A DNA stretch of 64,000 bases from NCBI GenBank assembly GCA_020633895.1, contig JACKCT010000004.1, positions 1 through 64,000 of the forward strand. The letters run 5' to 3'. The translations under genes were made by a program, and so were the position numbers. The DNA is from Deltaproteobacteria bacterium (GTDB lineage: Bacteria; Lernaellota; Lernaellaia; JACKCT01). Shown in pieces: positions 11,017 through 19,883 of this stretch (the first letter of the stretch is position 1; each line of letters opens with the position of its first letter). The notes below the pieces were generated by a model, which was not told the DNA's origin, made no database searches, and worked only from the letters and a program-made list of their open reading frames with translations.

Positions 11017-13185
11017 GTGGCGCGCAAAGCGACATACATTCTGCTGGCCGTGCTGTGCGTCGCGACGGGATTGCTCGCGCCGCGCCTGCTTGTCCAAGTC
11101 CCCGCCCAGACCCGATCCCAAGACGTCGAACTCTTCGGCGAAAAGCAGGTCCATTCGAATCACATCCGTCTCGGGGCGGACTCCGGCGCGCGCGTGGAAT
11201 GGAAAAGCGAGGATGTCGCCGGCGCGAATTCAGTGCTCATCTCTTTCGCCGTCGAATTCGAGCATCTCAACAAGATCGCGCTTATGGCGCAGACATCGTC
11301 CGGTCCCGTCGACCTGCTGCAAAACGGCGACCATTACGACACCCTGACCAAGCGCGACGGCGCGCTGGAGGTCGGCTTTGTCGGCGGAACGGCGTTCGTC
11401 ACACGCGGCGCCTTCCCGGTTACGCAGTTCCCGACCGACGTCAATAACGTGGAATCCCTGACGCTGCAAACGGAGAATTCGACGCTGCGCCTCTATGCCG
11501 TCAGCGCCGTCCGCCTCGATCCCAAGACGGAGTATTCGTTTGATTCCAGGCCGCTGGCGTATCTGGAAATTGCCTCGCGAAAAGCGGGGGGACGACTTTC
11601 CGCGATCTTCATCGCGGTCATCGCCCTGGCATTGATCGTCGAGCAATTATTCGCGCACTTGCTTCTGCGTTTGGAGCCGCGAAAAACGACGACGAGCCAG
11701 ATCGTCACGCTTGCCGTAGTCGCCGGGTGGCTCGGCCTCTGCGCCGTCAGCGCGACGGCGACGCGCTTGGCCGATTTCGGCGTTCTCATGTTCATTTACG
11801 GTCGCGTTCGTTATTTGGTCACAGCGTCCGCTGCCGCCGATCCTGCCGCGCCACATCCGATCGGCCGGTGGGTCGGGATTCCCGTCGCGGCGTTGGGCGC
11901 TCTGGGCGTTTATCGCGTACTCGCCCGCGCCATGGACGGCGGCCCCGCCGTGATCGCCATGGGGGTCACGGCCGGAGTTTTCGCGTCGTTTTTTTTGCTG
12001 GACGCCGCCGCGTCGGCACGACAAGGCCGGTGGGGGCGGGCTATCGCCGCGCTGGGGTGGTCGGCGATTCCGGCGGCGCTGACGAATCTGAACGTCGCGT
12101 ACACGCCGCTTGCGGTCCTTGCCCTGGGATGGCCGGCTTGGTGCGTACGCCGGGATTGGCGGTGGTCGGGGCCGGTCATGCTGGCGACGGGGTTGCTGGC
12201 CCTGGCGTCGGTGGAGGTCGCCGTGCGCGCCGCCGTTCCGCCGGAAGAGGCCCTGCCGGGGCAGATCACCGAGGACTACGCCGAAGAAAAAACGCTTTTC
12301 TATGTCCCCCGCGATTTCTTCGAATACACTCCTCTCTACATGTCCTCCGAACGCATGCAGGTTTCGGCGATCAATCTGCGTAGCGGTCCCGCGACGTTCG
12401 AAAAACCGGAAGGAACCTTTCGCATTCTTGTCCTGGGCGGATCGAACGTCTGGGGCGACGGACTGGAGAGCAACGACGAGACCTTCAGCGCCCAAATGGA
12501 AAAGATCCTCAACGAGCGCTACGACCATCCCCGTTTCGAAGTCCTCAACGGCGGCGTGAAGGGCTACATCGGCTTTCAGATCATGCTGCTCTACACGCTC
12601 TACGCCTATCGATTCGATCCGGATCTGGTGATTCTCTATATGAACCGCAACGACTTCACGACGCAGCGCGGGGTGGGGCGGCTGCGGTCATTTCTCGAAA
12701 AAGAAGAACGCCTGCCGATCTCTCGCGAGACGCAACTGCTCCTGCGCAAGTCACGGGCGTACAACCTCATGTCGCGGCAGGTGGCCCAATGGCGGGAGTC
12801 GTCGTGGTTGCTGGGGCGCATGGAGGACAAGTTGTTGGTGGACGTGAATCCGCCGGAGGACGTACAGGAGAATATGCGAACGATCGTCGAGAAGGCCAAG
12901 TCCCAAGGGGCTAAGGTGGCGATTGTCAGCGAATTTACGGCTGAAGAAGAACAGGAGACGCGCTTTTTCCAGGTTCGCAAACGCACGCGCGAATTGGCCG
13001 ATGAACAGCACGTGCCGTATTTTGACGCGTGGACCTACATGCGTTCGAATTATGAAACCTGGGATGTGGCGTTTCGGCACGATCCGGTGCACACGACGGC
13101 GTACGGCCATTCGGAGTTGGCCAAGCGCCTGGTGAAGTTTCTCGATGACGAAAAACTCCTTCCGGCCCTTGAGAAATCTCCCTGA
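11017..13185 (+). CDS. Membrane protein with C-terminal SGNH/GDSL hydrolase-like domain
   Basis: A 722-residue GTG-start protein. It has an N-terminal signal anchor (residues 5-25), an exposed beta-rich domain (about 30-180), seven or eight transmembrane segments (about 190-410) and a C-terminal SGNH domain (about 465-720). The SGNH blocks are GGSNVWGDG with candidate nucleophile Ser476 (GGS replaces GDS), NGGVKGY, MNRND and HDPVHTTAYGH with Asp689 and His692. Such domains are esterases or O-acyl transferases acting on envelope glycans or lipids. A paralogue with the same layout is at 34783-37044. AAGGA precedes the start. The substrate is unknown. Confidence 0.8.
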   Translation: MARKATYILLAVLCVATGLLAPRLLVQVPAQTRSQDVELFGEKQVHSNHIRLGADSGARVEWKSEDVAGANSVLISFAVEFEHLNKIALMAQTSSGPVDLLQNGDHYDTLTKRDGALEVGFVGGTAFVTRGAFPVTQFPTDVNNVESLTLQTENSTLRLYAVSAVRLDPKTEYSFDSRPLAYLEIASRKAGGRLSAIFIAVIALALIVEQLFAHLLLRLEPRKTTTSQIVTLAVVAGWLGLCAVSATATRLADFGVLMFIYGRVRYLVTASAAADPAAPHPIGRWVGIPVAALGALGVYRVLARAMDGGPAVIAMGVTAGVFASFFLLDAAASARQGRWGRAIAALGWSAIPAALTNLNVAYTPLAVLALGWPAWCVRRDWRWSGPVMLATGLLALASVEVAVRAAVPPEEALPGQITEDYAEEKTLFYVPRDFFEYTPLYMSSERMQVSAINLRSGPATFEKPEGTFRILVLGGSNVWGDGLESNDETFSAQMEKILNERYDHPRFEVLNGGVKGYIGFQIMLLYTLYAYRFDPDLVILYMNRNDFTTQRGVGRLRSFLEKEERLPISRETQLLLRKSRAYNLMSRQVAQWRESSWLLGRMEDKLLVDVNPPEDVQENMRTIVEKAKSQGAKVAIVSEFTAEEEQETRFFQVRKRTRELADEQHVPYFDAWTYMRSNYETWDVAFRHDPVHTTAYGHSELAKRLVKFLDDEKLLPALEKSP

Positions 13186-13221
13186 TCGACCGATGCATTC
13201 AGGAAGACCCGGAGGAAATGG

Positions 13222-13458
13222 ATGAAAGTCCACGCCACGCAAACCGCCGTTCAAGGAATGCAGAAAGCGCAGCAGAAGGCGCTCGACGCGGCGACGTCCA
13301 TTGCCGAAAACGGCGTGAACGGGGATGTGGTGCAGGATATCGTCGATCTCAAGGTCGCCAAGCACGAATTCTCTGCCAATGTGAAGATGCTGCAACAGAT
13401 CGATGAATTGCGTCAGGCGGCGCTGCGTATTCTTCCCACCGATCGCGACAAAAGCTGA
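13222..13458 (+). CDS. Small helical protein resembling flagellar rod terminal helices
   Basis: A 78-residue protein with a strong Shine-Dalgarno (GGAGG, 13211-13215) 6 bases before the ATG. The N-terminal part (ATQTAVQGMQKAQQKALDAA) and C-terminal part (DLKVAKHEFSANVKMLQQ) look like the two terminal helices of FlgB/FlgC/FlgG rod and hook proteins joined without the middle domain. Small proteins of this shape are often annotated as flagellar basal body rod C-terminal proteins. No other flagellar gene is in the window, so the link to motility is unproven. It lies 36 bp after the SGNH gene. Confidence 0.75.
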   Translation: MKVHATQTAVQGMQKAQQKALDAATSIAENGVNGDVVQDIVDLKVAKHEFSANVKMLQQIDELRQAALRILPTDRDKS

Positions 13459-13556
13459 TTTTCCCATCCATTTGTTGCCGGTTCGCGCCTTGACAAGCGG
13501 CGTGCGTCGTCGATGCTTGTTCGCGCTAATATGCGAGTGAACCACGGGGGGAATCC

Positions 13557-14426
13557 ATGAGCAAAGGGGCGGTCGTTATCACCGGGGCGTCCACCGGCAT
13601 CGGCAACGCGTGCGCGCGGATGCTCGATGACGCGGGCTTTCGCGTTTTTGCCGGGGTGCGCAAGCAAGAGGACGCGGATCGGATCTCCGCGCAAGGTTCG
13701 GACCGCCTCACGCCGCTGATTTGCGACATCACCGATGCCGATTCGCTGGCTCGGGCAGCCGAGGAAGTCGCGGCGGAAATGGGAGAGGCGGGACTGGCGG
13801 GACTGGTGAACAACGCCGGTATCGCCGTGACCGGACCGTGGGAGTTTATTCCGTTGGAGAAAGTGCGTCGTCAGTTGGAGGTCAACGTGGTCGGTCAAAT
13901 TGCCGCGACGCAGGCCTTCATGCCCTTGATCCGGAAAGCGAAGGGGCGCGTCGTGCATATCGGGTCGATCGGAGGACGCATTTCCAATCCGATGGGCGGG
14001 CCGTACACGGCGTCAAAATTCGCGATGGAAGCGGTGGCCGACTCCATGCGTCTGGAACTGGCGCCGTTCGGTATCCGCGTGGTGCTTATCGAACCCGGCG
14101 CGGTCAAAACGGAGATCTGGCGCAAGGCGTCGGACATCACGGCGGAACTCGAGTCCGACCTCCCGGAGCACGGGCTGCGTTTGTATCGAGTGTTTATCGA
14201 CAAGGCGATGGCGCATATTCCGGAGCAGAACCGCATCGGCGCTTCGGCGGAAGCGGTGGGCCGAGCGGTGCTGCACGCGCTGACCGCGTCGCGTCCCAAG
14301 TCGCGCTATCTGGTCGGGAAGGATGCCCAAGCGGGGGCGATTGTCGCGCGCTTCATGCCGGACCCGGTCAAGGACTGGATCACCCGGCAGATCATCAAAC
14401 TGCCCAAGACGCTGCCGGACGGATAA
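13557..14426 (+). CDS. Short-chain dehydrogenase/reductase
   Basis: A 289-residue classical SDR. The cofactor site is TGASTGIG (residues 9-16), the structural motif NNAG is present, and catalytic Ser (HIGSIGG) and Tyr/Lys (YTASK) are intact. It should be an NAD(P)-dependent oxidoreductase of a hydroxyl or keto group; the substrate cannot be read from sequence. The overall pattern (YTASKFAMEAVADSMRLEL, EPGAVKT) resembles retinol/steroid-dehydrogenase-like SDRs. A GGGGGG run lies about 6 bases before the ATG. A TTGACA at 13490 is a possible -35 box with only a weak -10. Confidence 0.9.
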   Translation: MSKGAVVITGASTGIGNACARMLDDAGFRVFAGVRKQEDADRISAQGSDRLTPLICDITDADSLARAAEEVAAEMGEAGLAGLVNNAGIAVTGPWEFIPLEKVRRQLEVNVVGQIAATQAFMPLIRKAKGRVVHIGSIGGRISNPMGGPYTASKFAMEAVADSMRLELAPFGIRVVLIEPGAVKTEIWRKASDITAELESDLPEHGLRLYRVFIDKAMAHIPEQNRIGASAEAVGRAVLHALTASRPKSRYLVGKDAQAGAIVARFMPDPVKDWITRQIIKLPKTLPDG

Positions 14427-14443
14427 CCGTGCGGGGGAGGACC

Positions 14444-14561
14444 TTGTCATCCTGAGCAACGCGAAGGATCCGGGAGTGACCATGCCGACGGATTGTTGAA
14501 TTGAGCAACGTACGCTCAGCAATGGTCGCGCCAAGATTCTTTACTTCGTTCAGGATGACAG
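14444..14561. repeat. Long imperfect inverted repeat (dispersed TCATCCTGAG-type element)
   Basis: Left arm 14444-14470 (TTGTCATCCTGAG...GAAGGATC) and right arm 14535-14561 (GATTCTTT...TTCAGGATGACAG) are inverted copies with about 70 percent identity. A smaller hairpin (TGAGC/GCTCA, about 14502-14519) sits in the middle. A single half-copy lies at 2909-2937 (AGATCCTTCACC...GAGGATGACAGG). I see no coding content. Confidence 0.7.
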
Positions 14562-14562
14562 A

Positions 14563-14598
14563 TTGACACTGCCGATGTTCTTGACACTGCCGATGTCC
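14563..14598. repeat. Tandem duplication of an 18 bp unit
   Basis: Two adjacent copies of TTGACACTGCCGATGTYC (14563-14580 and 14581-14598) differ at one base. They flank the inverted repeat and lie 25 bp beyond the 3' end of the lipase gene. Confidence 0.8.
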
Positions 14599-14623
14599 GC
14601 GTACCTTCGTGCGTAGTGGTCGC

Positions 14624-15532
14624 CTAGAAGCCCTGATCGCGTAAAAATTCCGCGTGCTCCAGATAAAGCTCCAGATGGTCGAATGACACGAAGCCCACCG
14701 GGTGGCCGACGACGCCGAAATGGTCGGTCGGCAGGGCGCCCAGGTCCTCGCCGTACGTCGCCGAGACGCACCCCACGATGCCATCGTTGCAGCCTTCGAA
14801 AAGGTCCATGACCGCGTAGGTCGGCCACAAGCCCACGAAGACCGCGTCGCCGTCGCCGTGGAAGGAGTAATAGGCCACGCGTTGGTCGTCCGGGTTTTCC
14901 GGATTGAAAACCTCTTCCATGTAGTCGTGCGTGAGTTGGTCGACCACGTCCCAGTCCTGGCCGAACCAGCCGATGACCGCGTCGATGATCCAGTCGGCGA
15001 CGCCGGGCGTCAGGCCCGCAGCGATGTCGGCCAACGCCGTGCCGTCGTGGGGCGTGGAGATGGTCGTCAGGCTCGCGACCCGGTCGCCCCAGCCCATGGA
15101 CGAGATGAGATAGCGTGCGTCGACGCCGCCCTGGCTATGGGCGATCAAGTTGACCTTTTGGTTGGGATATTTCGCGTCGATGAGCGCGGCGATTTGGGCG
15201 GCCCGCTCTTCGATGGTGGCAATCGGCGTCACGGCCGGTTCATAGACCTCGAAGCCGTGGTCCTTCAGATGGTCCAAGACTTTGTAATAATTCGAGAATA
15301 CCGGTCCCGCGTAGCCCCAACCCATGAACCCGTGCAGCAGGACGATGGGGTATTGGGTGCCGATTTCGCCGTCGTCATCGTCATCATCGTCTCCACCGCA
15401 GGAGAACAGATCCAGGCTGACGTAGGCCAATTTGACGTCGGAATCGACGTCGTGATCCGCCGGCAGAACCACGCCGAGCAGATAAATTCCCGCCAAAATG
15501 GGGAAAAACACCCCTAAAAACCGGCGCGACAC
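14624..15532 (-). CDS. Secreted or lipid-anchored triacylglycerol lipase with Asp tract
   Basis: A 302-residue alpha/beta hydrolase. The GTG at 15532 is preferred because GGAGG (15539-15543 on the complement) lies 6 bases upstream; an ATG at 15583 has no ribosome site. A hydrophobic segment (residues 5-23) is followed at residue 45 by CGGDDDDDDD. The lipase domain starts with YPIVLLHGFMGWG, as in Pseudomonas family I lipases. The nucleophile is in AHSQGG; candidate Asp is in CNDGIVG and His in SFDHLELY. It likely hydrolyses long-chain acylglycerols or other esters outside the cytoplasm. The Cys after LFS resembles a lipobox but is unusually far from the N-terminus. Confidence 0.82.
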   Translation of the reverse strand: MSRRFLGVFFPILAGIYLLGVVLPADHDVDSDVKLAYVSLDLFSCGGDDDDDDDGEIGTQYPIVLLHGFMGWGYAGPVFSNYYKVLDHLKDHGFEVYEPAVTPIATIEERAAQIAALIDAKYPNQKVNLIAHSQGGVDARYLISSMGWGDRVASLTTISTPHDGTALADIAAGLTPGVADWIIDAVIGWFGQDWDVVDQLTHDYMEEVFNPENPDDQRVAYYSFHGDGDAVFVGLWPTYAVMDLFEGCNDGIVGCVSATYGEDLGALPTDHFGVVGHPVGFVSFDHLELYLEHAEFLRDQGF

Positions 15533-15723
15533 GGTGATCCTCCACGGGCGATGAAATTTGTAATGCCGTATCATTTCGCGCATTTAGAGGGCGTTGTCAA
15601 TCAATTTCGCGAAAGGGGAACCCATGGGCGGTGGGGCGCGTCCAAAGGTCGTGTGCTTGCCTGATCGGCCGGAAGGTTTATGCTACGGCCATGCTGGGGC
15701 GCATTTGTTACGGAGGTTTGCGC

Positions 15724-16725
15724 ATGCAACGGCGTTATTTGATTGGATTTCTGGTTCTTGCATTGGGGGCGCTGTTTTCCTTCGTCGCGGCTTGCGGCGA
15801 CACGGAAGACGCCACGTTCGACGACGAGGGCAACCTGATCGCGGGCGATCACGAGTTGGTCTACAAGTACGACGGCATCGAGCGGTCGTATCTGGTGCAC
15901 ATTCCGCCTCAAATCGAGGACGCGAGCAAAGGCAACGGCCTGCCGGTGATCGTGGCCCTGCACGGCGGCGGGATGCGTGCCGAGCAGATGTCGCGCTACA
16001 CATCCCTGAACGCGCGCGGCGACGAGCTGGGCATCATCATCCTCTACCCGGAAGGCACGGGCCTGCTGGGCGAGGTGACGTTCTGGAATGCCGGCAACTG
16101 CTGCGGCAAGCCCATGGAAGACGACGTGGACGATGTGGGCTTCATCCTGAACACGATCAAGCATCTGTCGGCGCGCAGCTTCGTGGATTTCAACCGGCTC
16201 TACGCCACGGGCATCTCCAACGGCGGCATGATGGCCTACCGTTTGGCCTGTGAAGTCCCCGAGGTGTTCGCGGGTATCGCTCCGGTTTCGGGAGCGCTCA
16301 ACTTTGACGGCTGCGACCCGTCGACGCCCATCAGCGTTATCGCCTTCCACGGAACCGACGACGAGCGCGTTCCCTATGACGGCGGCGAAGGGACCACGGA
16401 CGACTCGGAACTGCTGACTTCCGACACGGACAACGCTTCGGTGGAAGACAGCCTGGAGGTCTTCCGCGACGCCGACAACTGCGAGTCCACGCCGGAGATC
16501 GAGACGTCCGGTGTCGTGGAACTCGCCACATGGAGCTGCGATGACGAAACGGTCGTGGCCCGCGTCAAAATCGAGGGCGGCGAGCACGAATGGCCCGTGG
16601 ACGGCGAGGCCAACTGGCTGTCGCTGGTCGGCGAGAGCGGTGGTGACGCCAACTTGCTGATGTGGAATTTCTTCCAGCGCAACGAGCGCCCGGACATCGA
16701 CACCGCCGGCGACCTGTCGCGCTAA
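15724..16725 (+). CDS. CE1-type esterase lipoprotein (PHB depolymerase/feruloyl esterase-like), copy 1
   Basis: A 333-residue predicted lipoprotein with signal peptide ending FVAAC (Cys24). The ATG at 15724 has GGAGG 7 bases upstream. The esterase domain has the oxyanion motif ALHGGGM, nucleophile Ser165 in GISNGG, Asp in FHGTDDERVPY and His in GGEHEWP. Paired cysteines (NCCGK) are shared with the two next copies. Families with this pattern cleave polyhydroxyalkanoates, feruloyl or acetyl esters of plant polysaccharides. First of three tandem paralogues; an intrinsic terminator separates it from copy 2, so each may have its own promoter. Confidence 0.88.
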   Translation: MQRRYLIGFLVLALGALFSFVAACGDTEDATFDDEGNLIAGDHELVYKYDGIERSYLVHIPPQIEDASKGNGLPVIVALHGGGMRAEQMSRYTSLNARGDELGIIILYPEGTGLLGEVTFWNAGNCCGKPMEDDVDDVGFILNTIKHLSARSFVDFNRLYATGISNGGMMAYRLACEVPEVFAGIAPVSGALNFDGCDPSTPISVIAFHGTDDERVPYDGGEGTTDDSELLTSDTDNASVEDSLEVFRDADNCESTPEIETSGVVELATWSCDDETVVARVKIEGGEHEWPVDGEANWLSLVGESGGDANLLMWNFFQRNERPDIDTAGDLSR

Positions 16726-16741
16726 AAGTCACGGATAACGG

Positions 16742-16779
16742 ATTCGCGACCGGCAGCGGTGTCGGTCGCGAATTTTTTT
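16742..16779 (+). terminator. Rho-independent terminator between esterase copies 1 and 2
   Basis: Perfect 11 bp stem ATTCGCGACCG (16742-16752) and CGGTCGCGAAT (16763-16773), 10-base loop and seven T residues to 16779. Only 8 bp separate it from the Shine-Dalgarno of copy 2, so transcription from upstream must be attenuated here. Confidence 0.92.
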
Positions 16780-16798
16780 GGCGAAATGGAGGCTGAAA

Positions 16799-17740
16799 AT
16801 GCGTAAGCGGACACTGCTGCTCGCGCTGGCTCTGATCGCGGTTGTCGGCGCGGATACGTTCATCGAGCATCTGGCGTGGGCCAAGTCGTTCGGTCCCGGC
16901 GACCACAACATCGACTTCAAGGTGGACGGCAAGGAACGCAAGGCGATTGTGCATGTGCCGCCTGAAGCCAAGTCCGGCAAATCCCTGCCGCTGGTCATCG
17001 CCCTGCACGGCGGGGGGATGAATATGAACCACATGCAGCGCTATTCGGGCCTGGACAAGACGGCGGACAAATACGGTTTCATCGTCGCCTATCCCAACGG
17101 CACCGGGAGGGGCAAATGGGCCAAGGTCGCCACGTGGAACGCGGGCTATTGCTGCGGTCAGGCCAAGAAGAAAGGCGTGGACGACGTGGCCATGGTCAAG
17201 AAACTTATCTCGGAAGTGGACGGGAAAGCCGGAGTCGACCGAAAGCGCGTCTATGTCACCGGCATCTCCAACGGCGGCATGCTGACCTACAAAGTCGGCT
17301 GTGAGCTTTCCGACGAGATTGCCGCCATCGCTCCGGTGGCGGGGGCTCAGTCGCGCTCGTTCTCCTGCAAGGCGAAAAATCCGGTCGCCGTACTCGCCAT
17401 CCACGGAACGCAGGATCAGAACGTGCCGTTCAACGGCGGCGTGGGATCCAACTCGAAGTCGAAGGTGGACAACAACTCCGTGGCCGACAATCTGGCGATG
17501 TGGCGCAAGGTGAACGGCTGCGCGACCAACGCCGCGACCAAGACGTCGAAAAATCACCGTTCGGCGGAATACGAGCGTTGGAAGGAATGCAAAGGCGGTG
17601 CGGAAGTGGCGGAACTCAAGGTCAACGGCGGCGGCCACGAATGGCCTCGCAAGGACGACGCCCAATGGACGCAGCTCTCCGGCCGAGGCGACGATATCAA
17701 CGACGTCATCTGGGATTTCTTCTCGCAGCACACCCGATAA
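16799..17740 (+). CDS. CE1-type esterase (PHB depolymerase/feruloyl esterase-like), copy 2
   Basis: A 313-residue secreted esterase. The ATG at 16799 has GGAGG at 16788-16792. The signal peptide spans about residues 1-29 (RKRTLLLALALIAVVGADTF) without lipobox. The hydrolase core repeats that of copy 1: ALHGGGM, catalytic Ser157 in GISNGG, Asp in IHGTQDQNVPF and His in GGGHEWP. It is more basic than its neighbours. The GVGSNSKSKVDNNSV loop matches copy 3 closely (GVGPNSKSHIDNTSV), so copies 2 and 3 share a feature absent from copy 1. A terminator follows. Substrate unknown; ester-linked polymer is the family expectation. Confidence 0.87.
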   Translation: MRKRTLLLALALIAVVGADTFIEHLAWAKSFGPGDHNIDFKVDGKERKAIVHVPPEAKSGKSLPLVIALHGGGMNMNHMQRYSGLDKTADKYGFIVAYPNGTGRGKWAKVATWNAGYCCGQAKKKGVDDVAMVKKLISEVDGKAGVDRKRVYVTGISNGGMLTYKVGCELSDEIAAIAPVAGAQSRSFSCKAKNPVAVLAIHGTQDQNVPFNGGVGSNSKSKVDNNSVADNLAMWRKVNGCATNAATKTSKNHRSAEYERWKECKGGAEVAELKVNGGGHEWPRKDDAQWTQLSGRGDDINDVIWDFFSQHTR

Positions 17741-17789
17741 GCGCTTTGAGGAACTAGCGCCATCGAGCGCCTAGAAAAGGTAACAAACG

Positions 17790-17819
17790 ACGCGACAGTC
17801 GAAAGGCTGTCGCGTTTTT
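17790..17819 (+). terminator. Rho-independent terminator after esterase copy 2
   Basis: Stem ACGCGACAG (17790-17798) with CTGTCGCGT (17807-17815), 8-base loop, T-run to 17819. Confidence 0.9.
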
Positions 17820-17959
17820 CATTTTTTCACTGAAATTCAATGTTTTTCCCGGTCGGCTTCGTTGCTAAGCCTCTTTGCCTCATCGTCCGAAACGTGCACG
17901 AGGGCCCACGTAGAAAACGAGGGCTGCCTTCTACTCGACGGAAATGAGGAGAGCGCACA

Positions 17960-18961
17960 ATGACCAAGACGTGGGTGACTTTGTCGCTGATGGCGGCCTT
18001 GGCCGTGGGGATCCTGGCGGCGACGCCGGCGACGGGCGAGGCCCAGACACTGACCCCGGGCGACCACGCCATGACGATGGAATTCGGTGGGCTGACGCGG
18101 CAGTACATTGTGCATGTGCCTCCCGCGGGTTCGGGAGACACGGCTTTGCCGGTGCTGATGGTCTTTCACGGCGGCGGCCAAAACGACGCCAAGATGCAGG
18201 CCTACGCCCTGATCGACACCACCGCCGACGCGGAAGGCTTCGTGACCGTCTATGTTTCGGGCACCGAATCGGGCCACGGCAACCGCATCGAGTTTTGGAA
18301 CTCGGGCTTTTGCTGCGGCTATCCCTACGACAACAACGTGGACGACGTGGGCTTTTCGGCCGCGATCATCGAATCGCTCAAAACGCAGATCAACATGGAC
18401 GCCGACCGCGTCTACGCCACGGGCATCTCCAACGGCGGTATGATGACCTATCGCAACATCTGCGAGCGGGCCGACCTGTACGCGGCGGCGGTGATCGTCG
18501 AAGGCGCCATGGACCTGACGACGACCTGCTCGCCCTCGCGCAGCCTGCCTTTGATGATCGTTCACGCCACCAACGACCAGAACATTCCCTACGACGGCGG
18601 CGTCGGCCCCAACTCCAAATCTCACATCGACAACACGTCCGTCGACTCCACCGTGGACGCTTGGAAGACCATTAACAACTGCACCGGTGACGGCACCACC
18701 ACCACGCAGTCCGGCCTGTCCACCGACGTCACGCAAGTGGAGCGCTGGGTGTGGGATTCGTGCGACACCGGCGTGGAGATGGCCCTTTACAAAATCGACG
18801 GCGGAGCCCATCGTTGGCCGCTCCAGGCTTCGACCAGTTGGGGCTCGTTCATGGGCGAGACCGACTCGGGAACCACCGTGTCGCCCAACGCGTTGATCTG
18901 GAATTTCTTGAAAGATCACAGTTTGGCCGACGGCGTCTCCAAGGGGAAATCGGCCAAGTAA
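17960..18961 (+). CDS. CE1-type esterase (PHB depolymerase/feruloyl esterase-like), copy 3
   Basis: A 333-residue secreted esterase with a cleavable signal peptide (residues 1-29, ending TGEAQ). GAGGAG lies upstream of the ATG. Catalytic elements: VFHGGGQ, Ser157 in GISNGG, Asp in HATNDQNIPY and His in GGAHRWP. The shared CCGYPYD cysteine pair follows the second strand region. Compared with copy 2, the nucleophile is at the same residue number and the loop around GVGPNSKS is conserved, indicating duplication and divergence. A GGGCCGG/CCGGCCC hairpin without T-run lies at 18963-18998, just before the PIG-L ribosome site. Confidence 0.87.
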   Translation: MTKTWVTLSLMAALAVGILAATPATGEAQTLTPGDHAMTMEFGGLTRQYIVHVPPAGSGDTALPVLMVFHGGGQNDAKMQAYALIDTTADAEGFVTVYVSGTESGHGNRIEFWNSGFCCGYPYDNNVDDVGFSAAIIESLKTQINMDADRVYATGISNGGMMTYRNICERADLYAAAVIVEGAMDLTTTCSPSRSLPLMIVHATNDQNIPYDGGVGPNSKSHIDNTSVDSTVDAWKTINNCTGDGTTTTQSGLSTDVTQVERWVWDSCDTGVEMALYKIDGGAHRWPLQASTSWGSFMGETDSGTTVSPNALIWNFLKDHSLADGVSKGKSAK

Positions 18962-19009
18962 CGGGCCGGGCTCTCTGTCGAAAACTCGGGACCGGCCCAG
19001 GAGGATATA

Positions 19010-19816
19010 ATGAGCCTCGGGCCGGTTCTTGTTTTTACGGCGCACGCCGACGACGCGGAATTCTGGTGCGGCGGACTGATCGCGAAATTCGCCGCCGAGG
19101 GTCGGGACGTCTACGAGGTGATCACGACCGACAACGGGCGCGGCACCTTCGAACTGGATGAATCCACCCTCGTGACGCAGTCCCGGGATAAGGAGGCCCA
19201 CGAGGCGGCGCGCATTCTCGGTAAGAAGGAGATCTTTTTCCTCGGCTATCCGGACGGTTTTCTCGGTGACACGCCGGTCAACGTGCTGCGTGAGCAGTTT
19301 ATGCGCTTCGTGCGCAAGATCCGGCCGTTTACGGTCGTCACCTTCGATCCCACCGCCGTCAACGAGCCCCATCCCGACCATCGTATGGTCGCCACCGCCG
19401 CGTGCGAAGCCGCCGGATTCGCGAACCTGCCGTTGTATCACCCCGAGCATCGAAATGAGGGGCTGCAGCCGCACACCGTCGCGGAGACTTATTATTTCGC
19501 CAAAAATCCCGAGCCAGCGCGCATCAACACGGTCGTGGATATCACGCCGTTCATCGACAAGAAGATCGAGGCGATCTGCGCCCACGATTCCCAGATGCGG
19601 ATGATGATCCAGGATATGCGCCTGTCCCTCCAGGCTACCGGCGACAATCCGGAGATGCTCGAATCCCTCGACCCGGAGAATTACCGTCCGCCCATCGATA
19701 TGTTCGTGCGCATGTGGAATCAGCGCGTCGGCGGCCGGGAGGGGTACGAATACGGCGAAGAATTCCGCTACGAACGGGCGGGGGATCTGATCCGGAATTC
19801 GGCGGGGGAGCTATAG
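19010..19816 (+). CDS. PIG-L/LmbE family deacetylase
   Basis: A 268-residue zinc-dependent deacetylase of the PIG-L family, which removes N-acetyl groups from GlcNAc conjugates (for example in bacillithiol or mycothiol synthesis, or GlcNAc-PI). The first metal motif is TAHADDAEFWCGG, where the family usually has AHPDD, so the Pro is Ala but both Asp are kept. The second is PHPDHRMV. No signal peptide is seen. GGAGG precedes the ATG. Which conjugate it acts on cannot be told; no thiol-biosynthesis partner is nearby. Confidence 0.88.
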   Translation: MSLGPVLVFTAHADDAEFWCGGLIAKFAAEGRDVYEVITTDNGRGTFELDESTLVTQSRDKEAHEAARILGKKEIFFLGYPDGFLGDTPVNVLREQFMRFVRKIRPFTVVTFDPTAVNEPHPDHRMVATAACEAAGFANLPLYHPEHRNEGLQPHTVAETYYFAKNPEPARINTVVDITPFIDKKIEAICAHDSQMRMMIQDMRLSLQATGDNPEMLESLDPENYRPPIDMFVRMWNQRVGGREGYEYGEEFRYERAGDLIRNSAGEL

Positions 19817-19825
19817 TCTCCCGTC

Positions 19826-19875
19826 GGGTGCCACACTTACGCGAGAACGGCGGTCCGAGGGAAGGTGTGTCACCC
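19826..19875. repeat. Palindromic element between convergent genes
   Basis: GGGTGCCACACTT (19826-19838) is inverted at 19862-19875 (AAGGTGTGTCACCC). The hairpin lies between the convergent PIG-L and DUF2461 genes. It has no T-run on either side, so it is more like a dispersed palindromic repeat than an intrinsic terminator. Confidence 0.55.
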
Positions 19876-19883
19876 GCTTGTTG

